Assembly: GCA_002336805.1 (NCBI GenBank)
Contig: DDEZ01000012.1
Coordinates: forward strand, 693,594 to 757,593
Reading direction: 5' to 3'
DNA length: 64,000 nt
DNA from: Bacteroidetes bacterium UBA1941
Lineage (GTDB): Bacteria; Bacteroidota; Bacteroidia; Chitinophagales; LD1
The position numbers were made by a program, and so were the translations under genes. Position 1 is the first letter of the stretch. Each line of letters starts with the position of its first letter. Shown here piece by piece: positions 41,266 through 50,428 of this stretch. The notes under the pieces were generated by a model. The model made no database searches. It was not told where the DNA came from and saw only the letters and a list, made by a program, of their open reading frames with translations.

Positions 41266-42387
41266 TCAGCGTGGCCGCCATACGGCATTCTTTAAGGCAC
41301 GCCACACGGAGTACCCGGGGAAATAACATGGATACTCAAAATGGGCTCTGGGCGGCAGAGCCATGAGCTCTTCAAATTCATGATCGGATAACCCTAATTT
41401 ATGTAGTACCCTGGCCTTATCCATAGACAGCGCCTCGGGCGAAATGATCTCTGCTGCGAGTGCATCGACCGCCTCTGCTCGTGATAGCTGGCCGGACTGG
41501 ATCAGATTAGACAGATGTGCTTTCCGCTTGTCCACACCAAATTTGACCGGTAGGATATATGTCTGGTATAGCCGTGTGAAAAGCGATTCAAAATGCTTGC
41601 CTCCGGGATGTTGCCAATCCAATTCGTTTTGCAGGATCTGTATAGCTGCTTCTTTATCATAGGGCACGAGATTCAAAAGCGGTATGATACGGATGCCCAG
41701 TATTTTTTCAAAATATTTTTTTCGTATAAATCCAAGTTTGGGAAAAGTTCTCATGGGCGCAGTACCAAATCTCGTGTGTATAGAGGTGATATGATATAGG
41801 TCGTTCTTATTATGCACCCAGCATGCGGGCATCGTACCCTCCGTCTTAAAATTCTCTCCCGTGAAAATCCATTTGACTTTAAACTTAGCTGCAGCATGGA
41901 AAAGTGTAGCGATATTGACATGATCTGATACGATCTCTATATCCATGACGGATGCCCGCAGGATCGACACCTGCACATCTCTAAACTCCGGCCAGTCTAT
42001 CTGATAGTTGTATACATCAAATCCAAGCCGCTCAGCCAGCTGGCGTATATTGTGCACCCCGCTGCCCTCATCCCATCCATTATCACAGTGTACCATTAGT
42101 ACTTTCAGCGCTGCCTTGTGCAGCAGGTAGGCAGAGTAGCTGCTATCAGAGCCCCCGCTGACACCTAGTATACAGTCGTATTTGCCCCGGCGGGTACGTC
42201 TGACTTGTGCCAGCAAATCAGGTAATACCCGGCTACCGGGATCCTCATGTAGCTGCCGGGAGAGCACAGATTCATAGCGGTCACAATAGCTGCACACACC
42301 GTCCTCATCAAAGGTGATCTCAGGATCTGCAACGGTGTCCATGACACACTTCGTGCACACCCTTGCATTTGCGTTTCCAGGGGTCAT
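41266..42387 (-). CDS. N-acetyl sugar amidotransferase (WbpG/LegX-like PP-loop enzyme)
   Basis: A 373-residue cytosolic enzyme of the family that adds an amidino or amino group to N-acetylated sugars of surface polysaccharides, using ammonia from a glutaminase partner. The N-terminal zinc-binding cysteines (CTKCVMDT ... CSYCDRY) are followed by the PP-loop ILGVSGGSDSSYSAYLL (ATP pyrophosphatase), the segment MVHCDNGWDEGSG, and TGENFKTEG. The C-terminal part continues to the end of the protein as in the family. Such genes are normally in O-antigen, flagellin-glycan or capsule clusters with HisH/HisF-like partners; here the neighbours are YjbQ and a beta-lactamase, so it is an orphan and the substrate cannot be predicted. 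Confidence 0.82.
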   Translation of the reverse strand: MTPGNANARVCTKCVMDTVADPEITFDEDGVCSYCDRYESVLSRQLHEDPGSRVLPDLLAQVRRTRRGKYDCILGVSGGSDSSYSAYLLHKAALKVLMVHCDNGWDEGSGVHNIRQLAERLGFDVYNYQIDWPEFRDVQVSILRASVMDIEIVSDHVNIATLFHAAAKFKVKWIFTGENFKTEGTMPACWVHNKNDLYHITSIHTRFGTAPMRTFPKLGFIRKKYFEKILGIRIIPLLNLVPYDKEAAIQILQNELDWQHPGGKHFESLFTRLYQTYILPVKFGVDKRKAHLSNLIQSGQLSRAEAVDALAAEIISPEALSMDKARVLHKLGLSDHEFEELMALPPRAHFEYPCYFPGYSVWRALKNAVWRPR

Positions 42388-42504
42388 ATATTGGATTTGG
42401 CATGATAAACGAGGTGGATATTTTCATATTGCGTGACGCGTGAAGATATTTTTGGAAAGATCCGGCACAGGCGCTCTCATTAAAAAACACCACCTTTGCC
42501 ATGT

Positions 42505-43734
42505 ATGAATCTCACAGAGAATATACGGCTGGCCCTGCGGGCTATCATGGGCAATAAGCTGCGTACAGCACTTACGCTCATGATCATCATCTTTGGTATC
42601 ATGGCGCTGATAGGTATCCTCACTGCTACAGAAGGAATCAACCAGTCCGTGGCCAACCTCAGCTCAGAGATGGGCTCCAACACCTTCAGCATAAAGAATG
42701 AAGGGCAGACCCGGCACCGCCGCCGCCGCAAGGCTATGGTGGCCAATCCACCCATCACGCTGCTGCAGAGCCAGGAGTTTAAAAAGAACTATAAATACCC
42801 TGCCACCGTAGCCCGCGCTACAGATGCAGATGGCAATGCGGTGATCAAATACGAATCACAGAAGACGAACCCCAATGTCCGCATCATGGGCGTAGATGAA
42901 GACTACCTGAAAGTAGCAGGCTGGAGCATCCAGTCCGGCCGCAATATGTCAAGATCAGAAATAGACAACGGACAGAATGTGATCCTGCTGGGCAAGGATG
43001 TGGTAGTCAAGATCTTCCCGCCCAGAGAAGAGGCTATAGGCAAGATGGTCAATATAGGCAGCAGCAAATACCGTGTGATAGGGCTGCTGGCACCAAAGGG
43101 AGCCAGCCAGGTGAGCAATGATAATATGGCCATGATACCGCTCATGACAGCAAAGCGCAACTTTGGCGATGATGCTACCTCCTATAATATCAGTGTGATG
43201 GTAGATAATACAGCGGAGCTCAACGGTGCTGCGGATGAGGCGGAGGGTGTATTCCGCACGGTGCGAAAGATCAGGCCGGGCGACGATCCGAACTTTGAGG
43301 TATCTAAGAGCGACAAGATGGCTGAGCAGAACATGAATGTGCTGGGCAATATCAGCATGGCGACAGTCGTGATAGGTATCCTGACCCTCATAGGCGCAGG
43401 CATCGGCCTCATGAATATCATGCTGGTCAGTGTGAATGAACGCACACGCGAGATAGGTGTGAGCAAGGCGCTGGGAGCTACCAAGCGCGTGATACGCATA
43501 CAGTTTCTCACAGAGTCTACTACGATCTGTATGATAGGCGGCGTGATAGGTATCGTCATGGGGGTGCTCGTGGGCAATCTGGTCGTATTGGCACTACATT
43601 CAGCCTTTGTGATGCCGTGGATGTGGATCATATTGGGGCTGACCTTCACCTTTATCATAGGGATGGCGGCAGGCATATACCCGGCCATCCTTGCCTCCAA
43701 TCTCGACCCCGTAGAGGCACTGCGCTACGAATAG
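42505..43734 (+). CDS. MacB-type ABC transporter permease
   Basis: A 409-residue inner-membrane protein with the FtsX/MacB layout: one N-terminal transmembrane helix (about residues 22-43, ALTLMIIIFGIMALIGILTA), a large periplasmic domain (about 50-280), and three C-terminal helices beginning near MATVVIGILTLIGAGIGLMNIML. The conserved cytoplasmic signature ERTREIGVSKALGATKRVIRIQFLTES is complete, as is the C-terminal YPAILASNLDPVEALRYE. Such permeases work with a separate ATPase and often a membrane-fusion protein to export peptides, lipoproteins or drugs. No ATPase gene is adjacent, so the partner is encoded elsewhere. ATG 42505 is chosen over a TTG at 42496; CACCTTTG just upstream resembles a -7 box. 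Confidence 0.9.
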   Translation: MNLTENIRLALRAIMGNKLRTALTLMIIIFGIMALIGILTATEGINQSVANLSSEMGSNTFSIKNEGQTRHRRRRKAMVANPPITLLQSQEFKKNYKYPATVARATDADGNAVIKYESQKTNPNVRIMGVDEDYLKVAGWSIQSGRNMSRSEIDNGQNVILLGKDVVVKIFPPREEAIGKMVNIGSSKYRVIGLLAPKGASQVSNDNMAMIPLMTAKRNFGDDATSYNISVMVDNTAELNGAADEAEGVFRTVRKIRPGDDPNFEVSKSDKMAEQNMNVLGNISMATVVIGILTLIGAGIGLMNIMLVSVNERTREIGVSKALGATKRVIRIQFLTESTTICMIGGVIGIVMGVLVGNLVVLALHSAFVMPWMWIILGLTFTFIIGMAAGIYPAILASNLDPVEALRYE

Positions 43735-43796
43735 TAGCTTGCCACTCTCCTATCTTATGCCGATTCTAGTATATTGGAGTTGTATACCGATCATCA

Positions 43797-45332
43797 TTGC
43801 ATTTCATCCGCAAATATCATTCACCGCTGGCACTGCTCATCGCACTGCTGTCATTTTTCGCTGCGGCATGGTATAATGAAGCAAATATCACAGCGCTAAA
43901 AGCCGTAGAGCGCGCTCAGCACGTAGCCATGCTCGACCCCTCGTGGCACTGGGTAGCGACGGCTGACGATGCCGCCTATATCCGGCCAGCTGAGAACTAC
44001 TACCACCACCACACCTGGCGCGACAATAATCCCGGCAGGCAATCCTACTTCCTGCGCACACCGGGCTATGGCCTATTCCGCTACGCACTCATGCTGCTAC
44101 TGGGGTATGAGGGTGGGCAGCTATACTTCCGGTATATGCAGGTACTATTATTTGCGCTATCAGCCTTGCTGCTGTACAGGTCTGGCTTGCTGCTGGGACT
44201 ATCTCCTGCATGGTCACTAGCAGTAGAAAGCCTGTACGGCCTTAGTCCCTTTGCGGTGGGCTTCCTGTACTATAGTCTCACAGAGGGCATCACCCCGGCG
44301 CTCATGATAGCATATGTATTCCTGCTATTAGTAGGGTATAGCAGGCGGGGGCCATTCTTTTATCTGCTGGCTGCACTCCTCATGAGCTATATAGGACTGG
44401 TGCGTCCGGTATTACTCATCTTCGCTATAGCCCTGCCGCTAGTGACATGGTGGTCTATGAGCGCCCTGCCCTTCGCGCGCAGATCAGTCTTTATCCTGGT
44501 GTCTATTCTTATCATCGCATTGCCACTCACTATGTGGGCCTACAGGAGCCACCAGATAGCAGGCAAGTGGGTAGGAATCTATCCAATCTACTATGCAGAG
44601 AATAACTCACAGTTCCGCCCCACCCATCAGGCCATCTGGCGTTTTGCCAGTTCGTTTGGCATGGATGGGCGCACCTTTCATGAGAGCATGGTACCACTGT
44701 GGCAGGCTACCATACATGGAGACACCAGTGAGGTGCATATAGACAGCATCCTTATGACCATTCCTGACTTTGTACGTCAGGATATAGGAGAGCAGCCCCT
44801 CCGCACTGCCTATCACCGCTATCGTGCATCTATCATGCACCAGCGCAGTGCCTATCCCAGAGAGGTAGCGATGCCTGACACGATAATCTCCGATGAACAT
44901 GTGGTGATCTCTGACTTCGATAGGTTTACTACGCAGATCCGATCCTCTCATTGGTGGTGGTGTCATGTAGCCGTACCTATAGGAGTATTCAGATCTGCCG
45001 TGGTCCACTCCAATCTCTCTCTATGGATATTCCAGCACAGCTGGCGAGGTAGCTGGTGGCTGGAGATACTGCGAGGCATATTCACACTGCTGCACATTGG
45101 TTGTTGCCTCTCATTCATCTACCTGCTATGGCACGGCGATAGAGCGAAGCGCCTCCTGGGCTGGCTGATCTGTGCCTACTTTTTCTACCTCTGCTACTTC
45201 TTTCGTAGCCTGGAGGAGCGGTATACATTGCCACTGCTGCCGCTTATGCTGCTCGGACTAGCCTATGCACTGGAATCCACCTGTGATCGCATATCCAAAA
45301 GTTTTAACAAAAAAGGAGCTGGCGTACTGTAA
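43797..45332 (+). CDS. Polytopic membrane protein, possible GT-C glycosyltransferase
   Basis: A 511-residue inner-membrane protein with about 9-11 predicted transmembrane helices. The first periplasmic loop has an acidic motif (VATADDAAYIRPAENYY) that resembles the metal-binding Asp pair of GT-C glycosyltransferases such as ArnT or PMT, which use lipid-linked sugars. Helices then alternate with short loops; there is a long periplasmic loop near residues 260-400 and a last helix close to the C-terminus. The start codon is TTG 43797 because the frame is closed by a stop at 43767 and contains no ATG in between. The precise enzymatic role is an inference from topology and the DD motif. Confidence 0.65.
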   Translation: MHFIRKYHSPLALLIALLSFFAAAWYNEANITALKAVERAQHVAMLDPSWHWVATADDAAYIRPAENYYHHHTWRDNNPGRQSYFLRTPGYGLFRYALMLLLGYEGGQLYFRYMQVLLFALSALLLYRSGLLLGLSPAWSLAVESLYGLSPFAVGFLYYSLTEGITPALMIAYVFLLLVGYSRRGPFFYLLAALLMSYIGLVRPVLLIFAIALPLVTWWSMSALPFARRSVFILVSILIIALPLTMWAYRSHQIAGKWVGIYPIYYAENNSQFRPTHQAIWRFASSFGMDGRTFHESMVPLWQATIHGDTSEVHIDSILMTIPDFVRQDIGEQPLRTAYHRYRASIMHQRSAYPREVAMPDTIISDEHVVISDFDRFTTQIRSSHWWWCHVAVPIGVFRSAVVHSNLSLWIFQHSWRGSWWLEILRGIFTLLHIGCCLSFIYLLWHGDRAKRLLGWLICAYFFYLCYFFRSLEERYTLPLLPLMLLGLAYALESTCDRISKSFNKKGAGVL

Positions 45333-45399
45333 AAAAGCACTGGCCAATTCTTTGTTGTTATTACCTTTAGCAGCTTAATAAAAACCCCCACTTCTATAG

Positions 45400-47277
45400 A
45401 TGAAAAGACTACTTACGCTCCTGTCTTTGTCCCTATGCACGCTGCTGTCTCACGCGCAGATCACCTTTATCTCTACTGACATAGCCTCTGCAGGCTGGGT
45501 CAATGTGATGCAGAAAGATACACAGACCGGTACGGTCAATTTTGGCAATCGCGGTGCTAATCAGGTGTATGATTTTCATACGCTGCAAAACAATGTGCCT
45601 GATTCACTCTTTTATGAGACGCCTACCAGTACACAGCTCTCATCCGTGCCAGGCGCCACGCTGGCACTGACCGCAGATCATAATACTTACATATTTGCTA
45701 AAAACCAATCAGCGCTTTTCTCCTACGTCGGAGGACAGGCTGTCTACAATGGTACAACACTGCTGACACCATTCAGTCCTATAGATACGGGGTATAAGTT
45801 TACGACTGCGTACGGACAGCATTTTGCCGGCACATATGGTTTTACTACTTCACGCCCTGGCAGTGACTTCGGCCAGCCATCAATATATATGGTCCGTATT
45901 ACCAATACAACCACCTACACAGATACGATAGATGGATGGGGCAAAGTAATCACCCCGCTCGGTACTTATAACTGCCTTCGTCAGCACCGTGTGGAGCATA
46001 GCAGCACGCTACTGGAGTATAGCCTTTGCAGCGTCTGCGGATATAGCAATGTGCCCACGTCATCTTCACTTCCAGCCAATCCTATAGTGAGTAATACCAA
46101 TACCTACTACTATCTGACAAAAGAGGCGCATGGCTCTGTGATCAGCTTCACAAATGATGCTAATGGCAACCCTAAGACGGCGAGCTGGAGCAAGACACCT
46201 CCGACTCCGGTAGCCAATTTTGGCTATACTGCGGGTGCAGCAGGCAGCGTGGCGTTTCGCGATAGCACTACCGGCACTCCGGTGACCTACTCCTGGAGCT
46301 ATGGTGATAATAGTGCCAATGGTACCACCGCGAACCCCAATCACAGCTATGCTGCAAATGGCACCTACTATGTATGCCTCACAGTCACCAATGTGAGCGG
46401 CACCAGCACGCACTGTGATAGCGTACACATCACCAATATCGTAGCCTCTACCACGCCACCTACAGCGGGCAATGATACTGCAAGCCTCCTGCAACCGGGC
46501 ACCGTGACTATCCATGCCCTGGCCAATGACGTGAACCATAACGCCGGCGACACCCTCTGCATCAATAGCATCATCGGCGCTACTTCAGGCTGGGCTAGCG
46601 TGTCTGGCTGTAATAACATCGTCTACCATCCACTGGATAGTTTCTATGCCGGACTAGATACTTTCTACTATAAGGTCTGCGATATCCATGTGCCTACTCT
46701 GTGTGATACAGCGATGGTAGTGGTCAATGTGACGGTACCAGTAGTAATCCAGCAGCCACAGATCCATTATACATTGACACCAGGAAATTGCACTTATTCC
46801 TTAACTGACAACTCTACAAATACGGACTCTGTACGCTATCAACTGATGTACGTAGGCACACAGAATGCAGACTATGTGACTGATCCATCTAATTATCAAT
46901 CTCATTTGGCTCCAGGTGGCGGTTCTTTATCTATTTGTATCACTGCTTATGGTCAGGGTGGCATCGTATCAAGGTGTGACACTACCGTCATAGGTTGCGT
47001 TGGCATCAATGAAATTCCTTCTTCCCAATTCTCTATCTATCCTAACCCGGCATCTGACCGTATCCTCCTTGATCTATCTCATATAGACCAAAACACGATG
47101 AGCGAGATAGCTACCGTAGAAGTATACAGCATACTCGGCGAACGGATAAAAACAGCAACCGTTAAGACAAGTAATGACATAGCAGTGTCCGATCTCAGCA
47201 CAGGCATCTATATAATAGGCCTGCGTGATACGAAGGGCAACAAGCGTATCCTCGGCAAGTTTGAAGTGATGCACTAA
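45400..47277 (+). CDS. T9SS cargo protein with PKD and Big_9-like domains
   Basis: A 625-residue secreted protein: signal peptide MKRLLTLLSLSLCTLLSHAQ, an N-terminal domain (about 20-260) of unknown type, a PKD domain (about 270-350, SVAFRDSTTGTPVTYSWSYGD ... YYVCLTVTN), a Big_9-like module (about 355-445, GNDTASLLQPGTVTIHALANDV ... DTFYYKVCDIHVPTLCDT), a beta-rich spacer, and a type A sorting domain (SIYPNPASDRILLDLS ... STGIYIIGL). The Big_9-like module is closely related to the three modules of the next gene, so the two are tandem relatives. Likely role is surface adhesion or carbohydrate binding; no catalytic motif is visible. A terminator separates it from the next gene. Confidence 0.88.
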   Translation: MKRLLTLLSLSLCTLLSHAQITFISTDIASAGWVNVMQKDTQTGTVNFGNRGANQVYDFHTLQNNVPDSLFYETPTSTQLSSVPGATLALTADHNTYIFAKNQSALFSYVGGQAVYNGTTLLTPFSPIDTGYKFTTAYGQHFAGTYGFTTSRPGSDFGQPSIYMVRITNTTTYTDTIDGWGKVITPLGTYNCLRQHRVEHSSTLLEYSLCSVCGYSNVPTSSSLPANPIVSNTNTYYYLTKEAHGSVISFTNDANGNPKTASWSKTPPTPVANFGYTAGAAGSVAFRDSTTGTPVTYSWSYGDNSANGTTANPNHSYAANGTYYVCLTVTNVSGTSTHCDSVHITNIVASTTPPTAGNDTASLLQPGTVTIHALANDVNHNAGDTLCINSIIGATSGWASVSGCNNIVYHPLDSFYAGLDTFYYKVCDIHVPTLCDTAMVVVNVTVPVVIQQPQIHYTLTPGNCTYSLTDNSTNTDSVRYQLMYVGTQNADYVTDPSNYQSHLAPGGGSLSICITAYGQGGIVSRCDTTVIGCVGINEIPSSQFSIYPNPASDRILLDLSHIDQNTMSEIATVEVYSILGERIKTATVKTSNDIAVSDLSTGIYIIGLRDTKGNKRILGKFEVMH

Positions 47278-47301
47278 AACAGTCCGCAAAAATGTACAAG
47301 C

Positions 47302-47334
47302 AGCCCTTTGTGCCATGCGCAAAGGGCTTTTTTT
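47302..47334 (+). terminator. Terminator between the two related T9SS cargo genes
   Basis: Stem AGCCCTTTG (47302-47310) / CAAAGGGCT (47320-47328) followed by seven T's. Confidence 0.88.
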
Positions 47335-47374
47335 ATACCCTTTATTCGTATATTTAAGCAAGTAAATCTGTCAC

Positions 47375-48823
47375 TTGAGAAAACTCTACGTACTTTTTCT
47401 GCTGATCCTGTCCGTGAGCCTGACCTATGGGCAGCGCCCGCCAAAGGCGATCAATGATATCGTGACCATAGCCAGGCTGGACTCCGTCTCCCTGACTCCT
47501 CTCACTAATGATAGCAACTTCATAGCAGGCGATACGGTATGCCTGACGCAGGTATACGGAGGGCATGGCTGGGCTACGGTGGCCGATTGCAAGCGCCTGA
47601 CCTACCAGCAGCAGGACCGCGGCTTCTATGGCAGGGATACATTTTACTATGTCTCTTGTGAATTGTACCATCCTACCCTTTGTGACACCGGCAGGGTATT
47701 TATGACCATCCGCCCACGTGCCAATAATGACACGCTGGTCATGATGCAGCCGGACTCCATAGTACTGCGCCCACTGGCCAATGACTCCAATAAGGTAGCC
47801 GGTGACTCTCTGTGTATCAGTCTGCTCTTCCGCCCTACTGCCTCGCGTGCGGGCTGGTCTGTACTACGCGGCTGCGACTCTGTGAAGTACCGTCCGCTCA
47901 ATACAGGCTACTGGGGCCTTGACACTTTCTTCTACAAGGCGTGTAGCCGCAAGATCCCTACACTCTGTGATACCGGCCGGGTGCTGGTGAATTTATATTT
48001 CCCACCCAAGGCTTTTGACGACTCTGCCATACTGGTCCAGCCGGATACGGTATCTGTGATACCGCTGGCCAATGACAGTGCGTATATAGCTAATGACAGT
48101 ATGTGCATCACCTCCCTCTACGGCTCTGTAGCTCAGTGGGCTACTCTATATGGCTGTGATTCCCTGGCCTTTCACACGCCGGACTTTCACCATACCGGTA
48201 TCGATACGCTATACTATATTACTTGCTATACCCGGCTACCGGCGGTGTGTGATACAGGTGCCATAGCTATCAAGGCTACGCTGCCGCTGCCTTGGGTAGA
48301 CTTCACCTATGAGGAGGGCGGCCACTGCCTCACTACCGCGCAGGACGCATCTATGCTGTCAGACTCAGTGCACTGGCAGGTCTCCTATATCAGTGGCAAC
48401 GGCACCGATACTACCTGGGGCAATACCAACCTGATCACCATCCAGGCTACACCGGACTCTGCCTTTCAAGCTGAGGTATGCCTCACAGCATACAATCCTA
48501 CCGGTGACACTACTGTATGCTATACTTTCTGGATAGAGTGTATAGGCTCAGGGGTGCATGACCTGAATATAGCAGCCGTACACGTGTATCCTAACCCTGC
48601 TACTGACGCAGTCAATATCGACCTATCTCAGGCGGGCGCTGCTATATCGTCTCTGGCCAGTGTAGAGGTATCTGATCTCACGGGCAGAATCCTGATACGT
48701 GAGTCTGTATCTGACACCATGCATCTGTCAGTGAGTAGCCTGGGATCCGGCCTGTACCTGCTGGGATGCACAGATCACAGTGGCATGAGCCGCGGTATAG
48801 CCAAGCTGCAGGTGATCCATTAA
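47375..48823 (+). CDS. T9SS cargo protein with three Big_9-like modules
   Basis: A 482-residue secreted protein. The start codon is TTG 47375, giving signal peptide KLYVLFLLILSVSLTYGQ. Three tandem modules of about 90 residues follow (20-110, 112-205, 205-300), each with the pattern ND...VSLTPLTNDSN...AGDTVCL...GWATV...CDxLxY...DTFYYVxC...PTLCDTG and four recurrent cysteines. After a spacer comes a type A sorting domain (VYPNPATDAVNIDLS ... GSGLYLLGC). The modules are homologous to the single one in the preceding gene. No catalytic residues are evident. It ends convergently, three bases from the FadL-like gene. Confidence 0.85.
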   Translation: MRKLYVLFLLILSVSLTYGQRPPKAINDIVTIARLDSVSLTPLTNDSNFIAGDTVCLTQVYGGHGWATVADCKRLTYQQQDRGFYGRDTFYYVSCELYHPTLCDTGRVFMTIRPRANNDTLVMMQPDSIVLRPLANDSNKVAGDSLCISLLFRPTASRAGWSVLRGCDSVKYRPLNTGYWGLDTFFYKACSRKIPTLCDTGRVLVNLYFPPKAFDDSAILVQPDTVSVIPLANDSAYIANDSMCITSLYGSVAQWATLYGCDSLAFHTPDFHHTGIDTLYYITCYTRLPAVCDTGAIAIKATLPLPWVDFTYEEGGHCLTTAQDASMLSDSVHWQVSYISGNGTDTTWGNTNLITIQATPDSAFQAEVCLTAYNPTGDTTVCYTFWIECIGSGVHDLNIAAVHVYPNPATDAVNIDLSQAGAAISSLASVEVSDLTGRILIRESVSDTMHLSVSSLGSGLYLLGCTDHSGMSRGIAKLQVIH

Positions 48824-48826
48824 GTC

Positions 48827-50329
48827 TTAACGGTTGACTCCAAATTTGAATCCGATCGTCGCCACGATCATGTTTCCGTGAAAGTTATTGAATACTCCCG
48901 GCTCCTGTGTGCCTGAAGCATCCGTATAGGAGTATGGAGTATAGTAGTCTTTGTACTGAGTGCGCACATAGGCCAGGTCTGCAAAGAACCTGCTACCGCG
49001 ATAGCCGATACCGGCAGTATAATTGAAACGTGCGCCATCATATCCATTTACAGCTACACCACTTTTGAATGGAGATTGACTCCACGCAAAACCTCCGCGC
49101 AGACGCAGCGACTTCCATGCAAACTCAGCACCGGCGCGGACTGTAGAGGCCAGCCTGTATTTAGCAGATATATTCAGATTCTCCAGATCAGAGTATTGCC
49201 TGTCAGCTCCATCAAAGCGGAAGCGCGAGTGACTGTAGTCATTCATCTCATAGTCTACAGATATAAAACCCCACTGCTTCAGATAGAAGGATGCACCAAA
49301 TGTCGCATTGAGTGGGTTGCTATAAGAGAATCTATATACAGAACCGGTATCAGCATAAAGGGTCGGCAGCAGGCCTATATTGCTCTGCATATTACCTTCG
49401 GTATTCTCATTCAGACGGAAGTATGAGGGCGTTTGCACTGAGGCGCCAAACCGTACCCATGCTGCCGGCTTCACTATGACCCCAAACTTGCCATTCACAC
49501 CTACACCGCTGAGTGTCGTATTGTAATTGCTGGTAAAGGACGAATCGCCGCCGCTATTGCGCTCAAAGAAACTGGCATAGCGGGAATAATTCATATACGG
49601 TACTCCGAGCCCAAAGCCGAGGTATACAGTATTGTCGATATTGAATCCGAGTGTGAGATTGATATCATTCAGTGATCCTTTGGTAGTCACTGTCCCTACC
49701 TGGGTCACTGGCAGTGGTATGCGCGATGAGAGGCGGGTATAATTGGTATCGGTCCAGTCACTCACATAGGTCTGATAGGCCTGTACAGACGGTATATCAA
49801 AATTGTCCAGGTTAATATTATACGGATTTGTATTGAGGTTATTCGTCAGCGCCTGGGCATAGGAGTTTTGTGTGTTGACACCGTAGATCTTATCCGTCCT
49901 GCTGAAGTCTGCTACCTTTTGAAATCCAATACCGACCACTACGCGGCTCAGTTTATTGGAATTATTAAAGCTCATACCTTGCGTGCGAGACAGGTCCCTG
50001 GTGGCAAACACGAGACCCGCCTGACTCAGCATCCCTTTGGAAAAATTTTGATCAGTATTATTGCCCAGATAGTTTGAGGTGGTAGTACCCCAGGCAGCGC
50101 CACCGCTGATCGCAAACTCATGGGAACGGTAAAGGCCTATACCCGCAGGATTTTGCAGCACCGCAGACTGGTCTGCACCCACACTGCTAAAGGCTCCGCC
50201 AGCTCCGAGAGAGCGGGCCGTACCGGTCAGGTCAGGGCGCATCATTTTGGCAGCATCGGTCTCGTAGCTCTGAGACCACGCCAGCGCGGTAAGGGATAAA
50301 AATCCGGACAAAACGAACACTTTTTTCAT
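48827..50329 (-). CDS. FadL/OMPP1 family outer-membrane transport protein
   Basis: A 500-residue beta-barrel with signal peptide MKKVFVLSGFLSLTALAWSQ. The start of the mature protein, PDLTGTARSLGAGGAFSSVGADQSAVLQNPAGIGLYR, is the plug-domain signature of the OMPP1/FadL/TodX family, including the NPAG motif. Many amphipathic strands with aromatic ends follow to the terminal strand MIVATIGFKFGV. FadL-type channels take up hydrophobic molecules such as fatty acids or aromatics. The substrate cannot be read from sequence. It is downstream of the Tyr/Gly-rich protein gene, but a terminator lies between them. Confidence 0.9.
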   Translation of the reverse strand: MKKVFVLSGFLSLTALAWSQSYETDAAKMMRPDLTGTARSLGAGGAFSSVGADQSAVLQNPAGIGLYRSHEFAISGGAAWGTTTSNYLGNNTDQNFSKGMLSQAGLVFATRDLSRTQGMSFNNSNKLSRVVVGIGFQKVADFSRTDKIYGVNTQNSYAQALTNNLNTNPYNINLDNFDIPSVQAYQTYVSDWTDTNYTRLSSRIPLPVTQVGTVTTKGSLNDINLTLGFNIDNTVYLGFGLGVPYMNYSRYASFFERNSGGDSSFTSNYNTTLSGVGVNGKFGVIVKPAAWVRFGASVQTPSYFRLNENTEGNMQSNIGLLPTLYADTGSVYRFSYSNPLNATFGASFYLKQWGFISVDYEMNDYSHSRFRFDGADRQYSDLENLNISAKYRLASTVRAGAEFAWKSLRLRGGFAWSQSPFKSGVAVNGYDGARFNYTAGIGYRGSRFFADLAYVRTQYKDYYTPYSYTDASGTQEPGVFNNFHGNMIVATIGFKFGVNR

Positions 50330-50352
50330 GATACACTGTTTGATATTTCACT

Positions 50353-50397
50353 AAAAAGGCGGGATCAGATCATCGCATGATTCCCCGATTCCGCCTT
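50353..50397 (-). terminator. Terminator after the Tyr/Gly-rich protein gene
   Basis: Imperfect stem AAGGCGGGATC (50356-50366) / GATTCCGCCTT (50387-50397) with TTTTTAG after it on the minus strand. Confidence 0.7.
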
Positions 50398-50428
50398 ACG
50401 ATCTTTAAATTTCTATAGTCAGCCAGTT

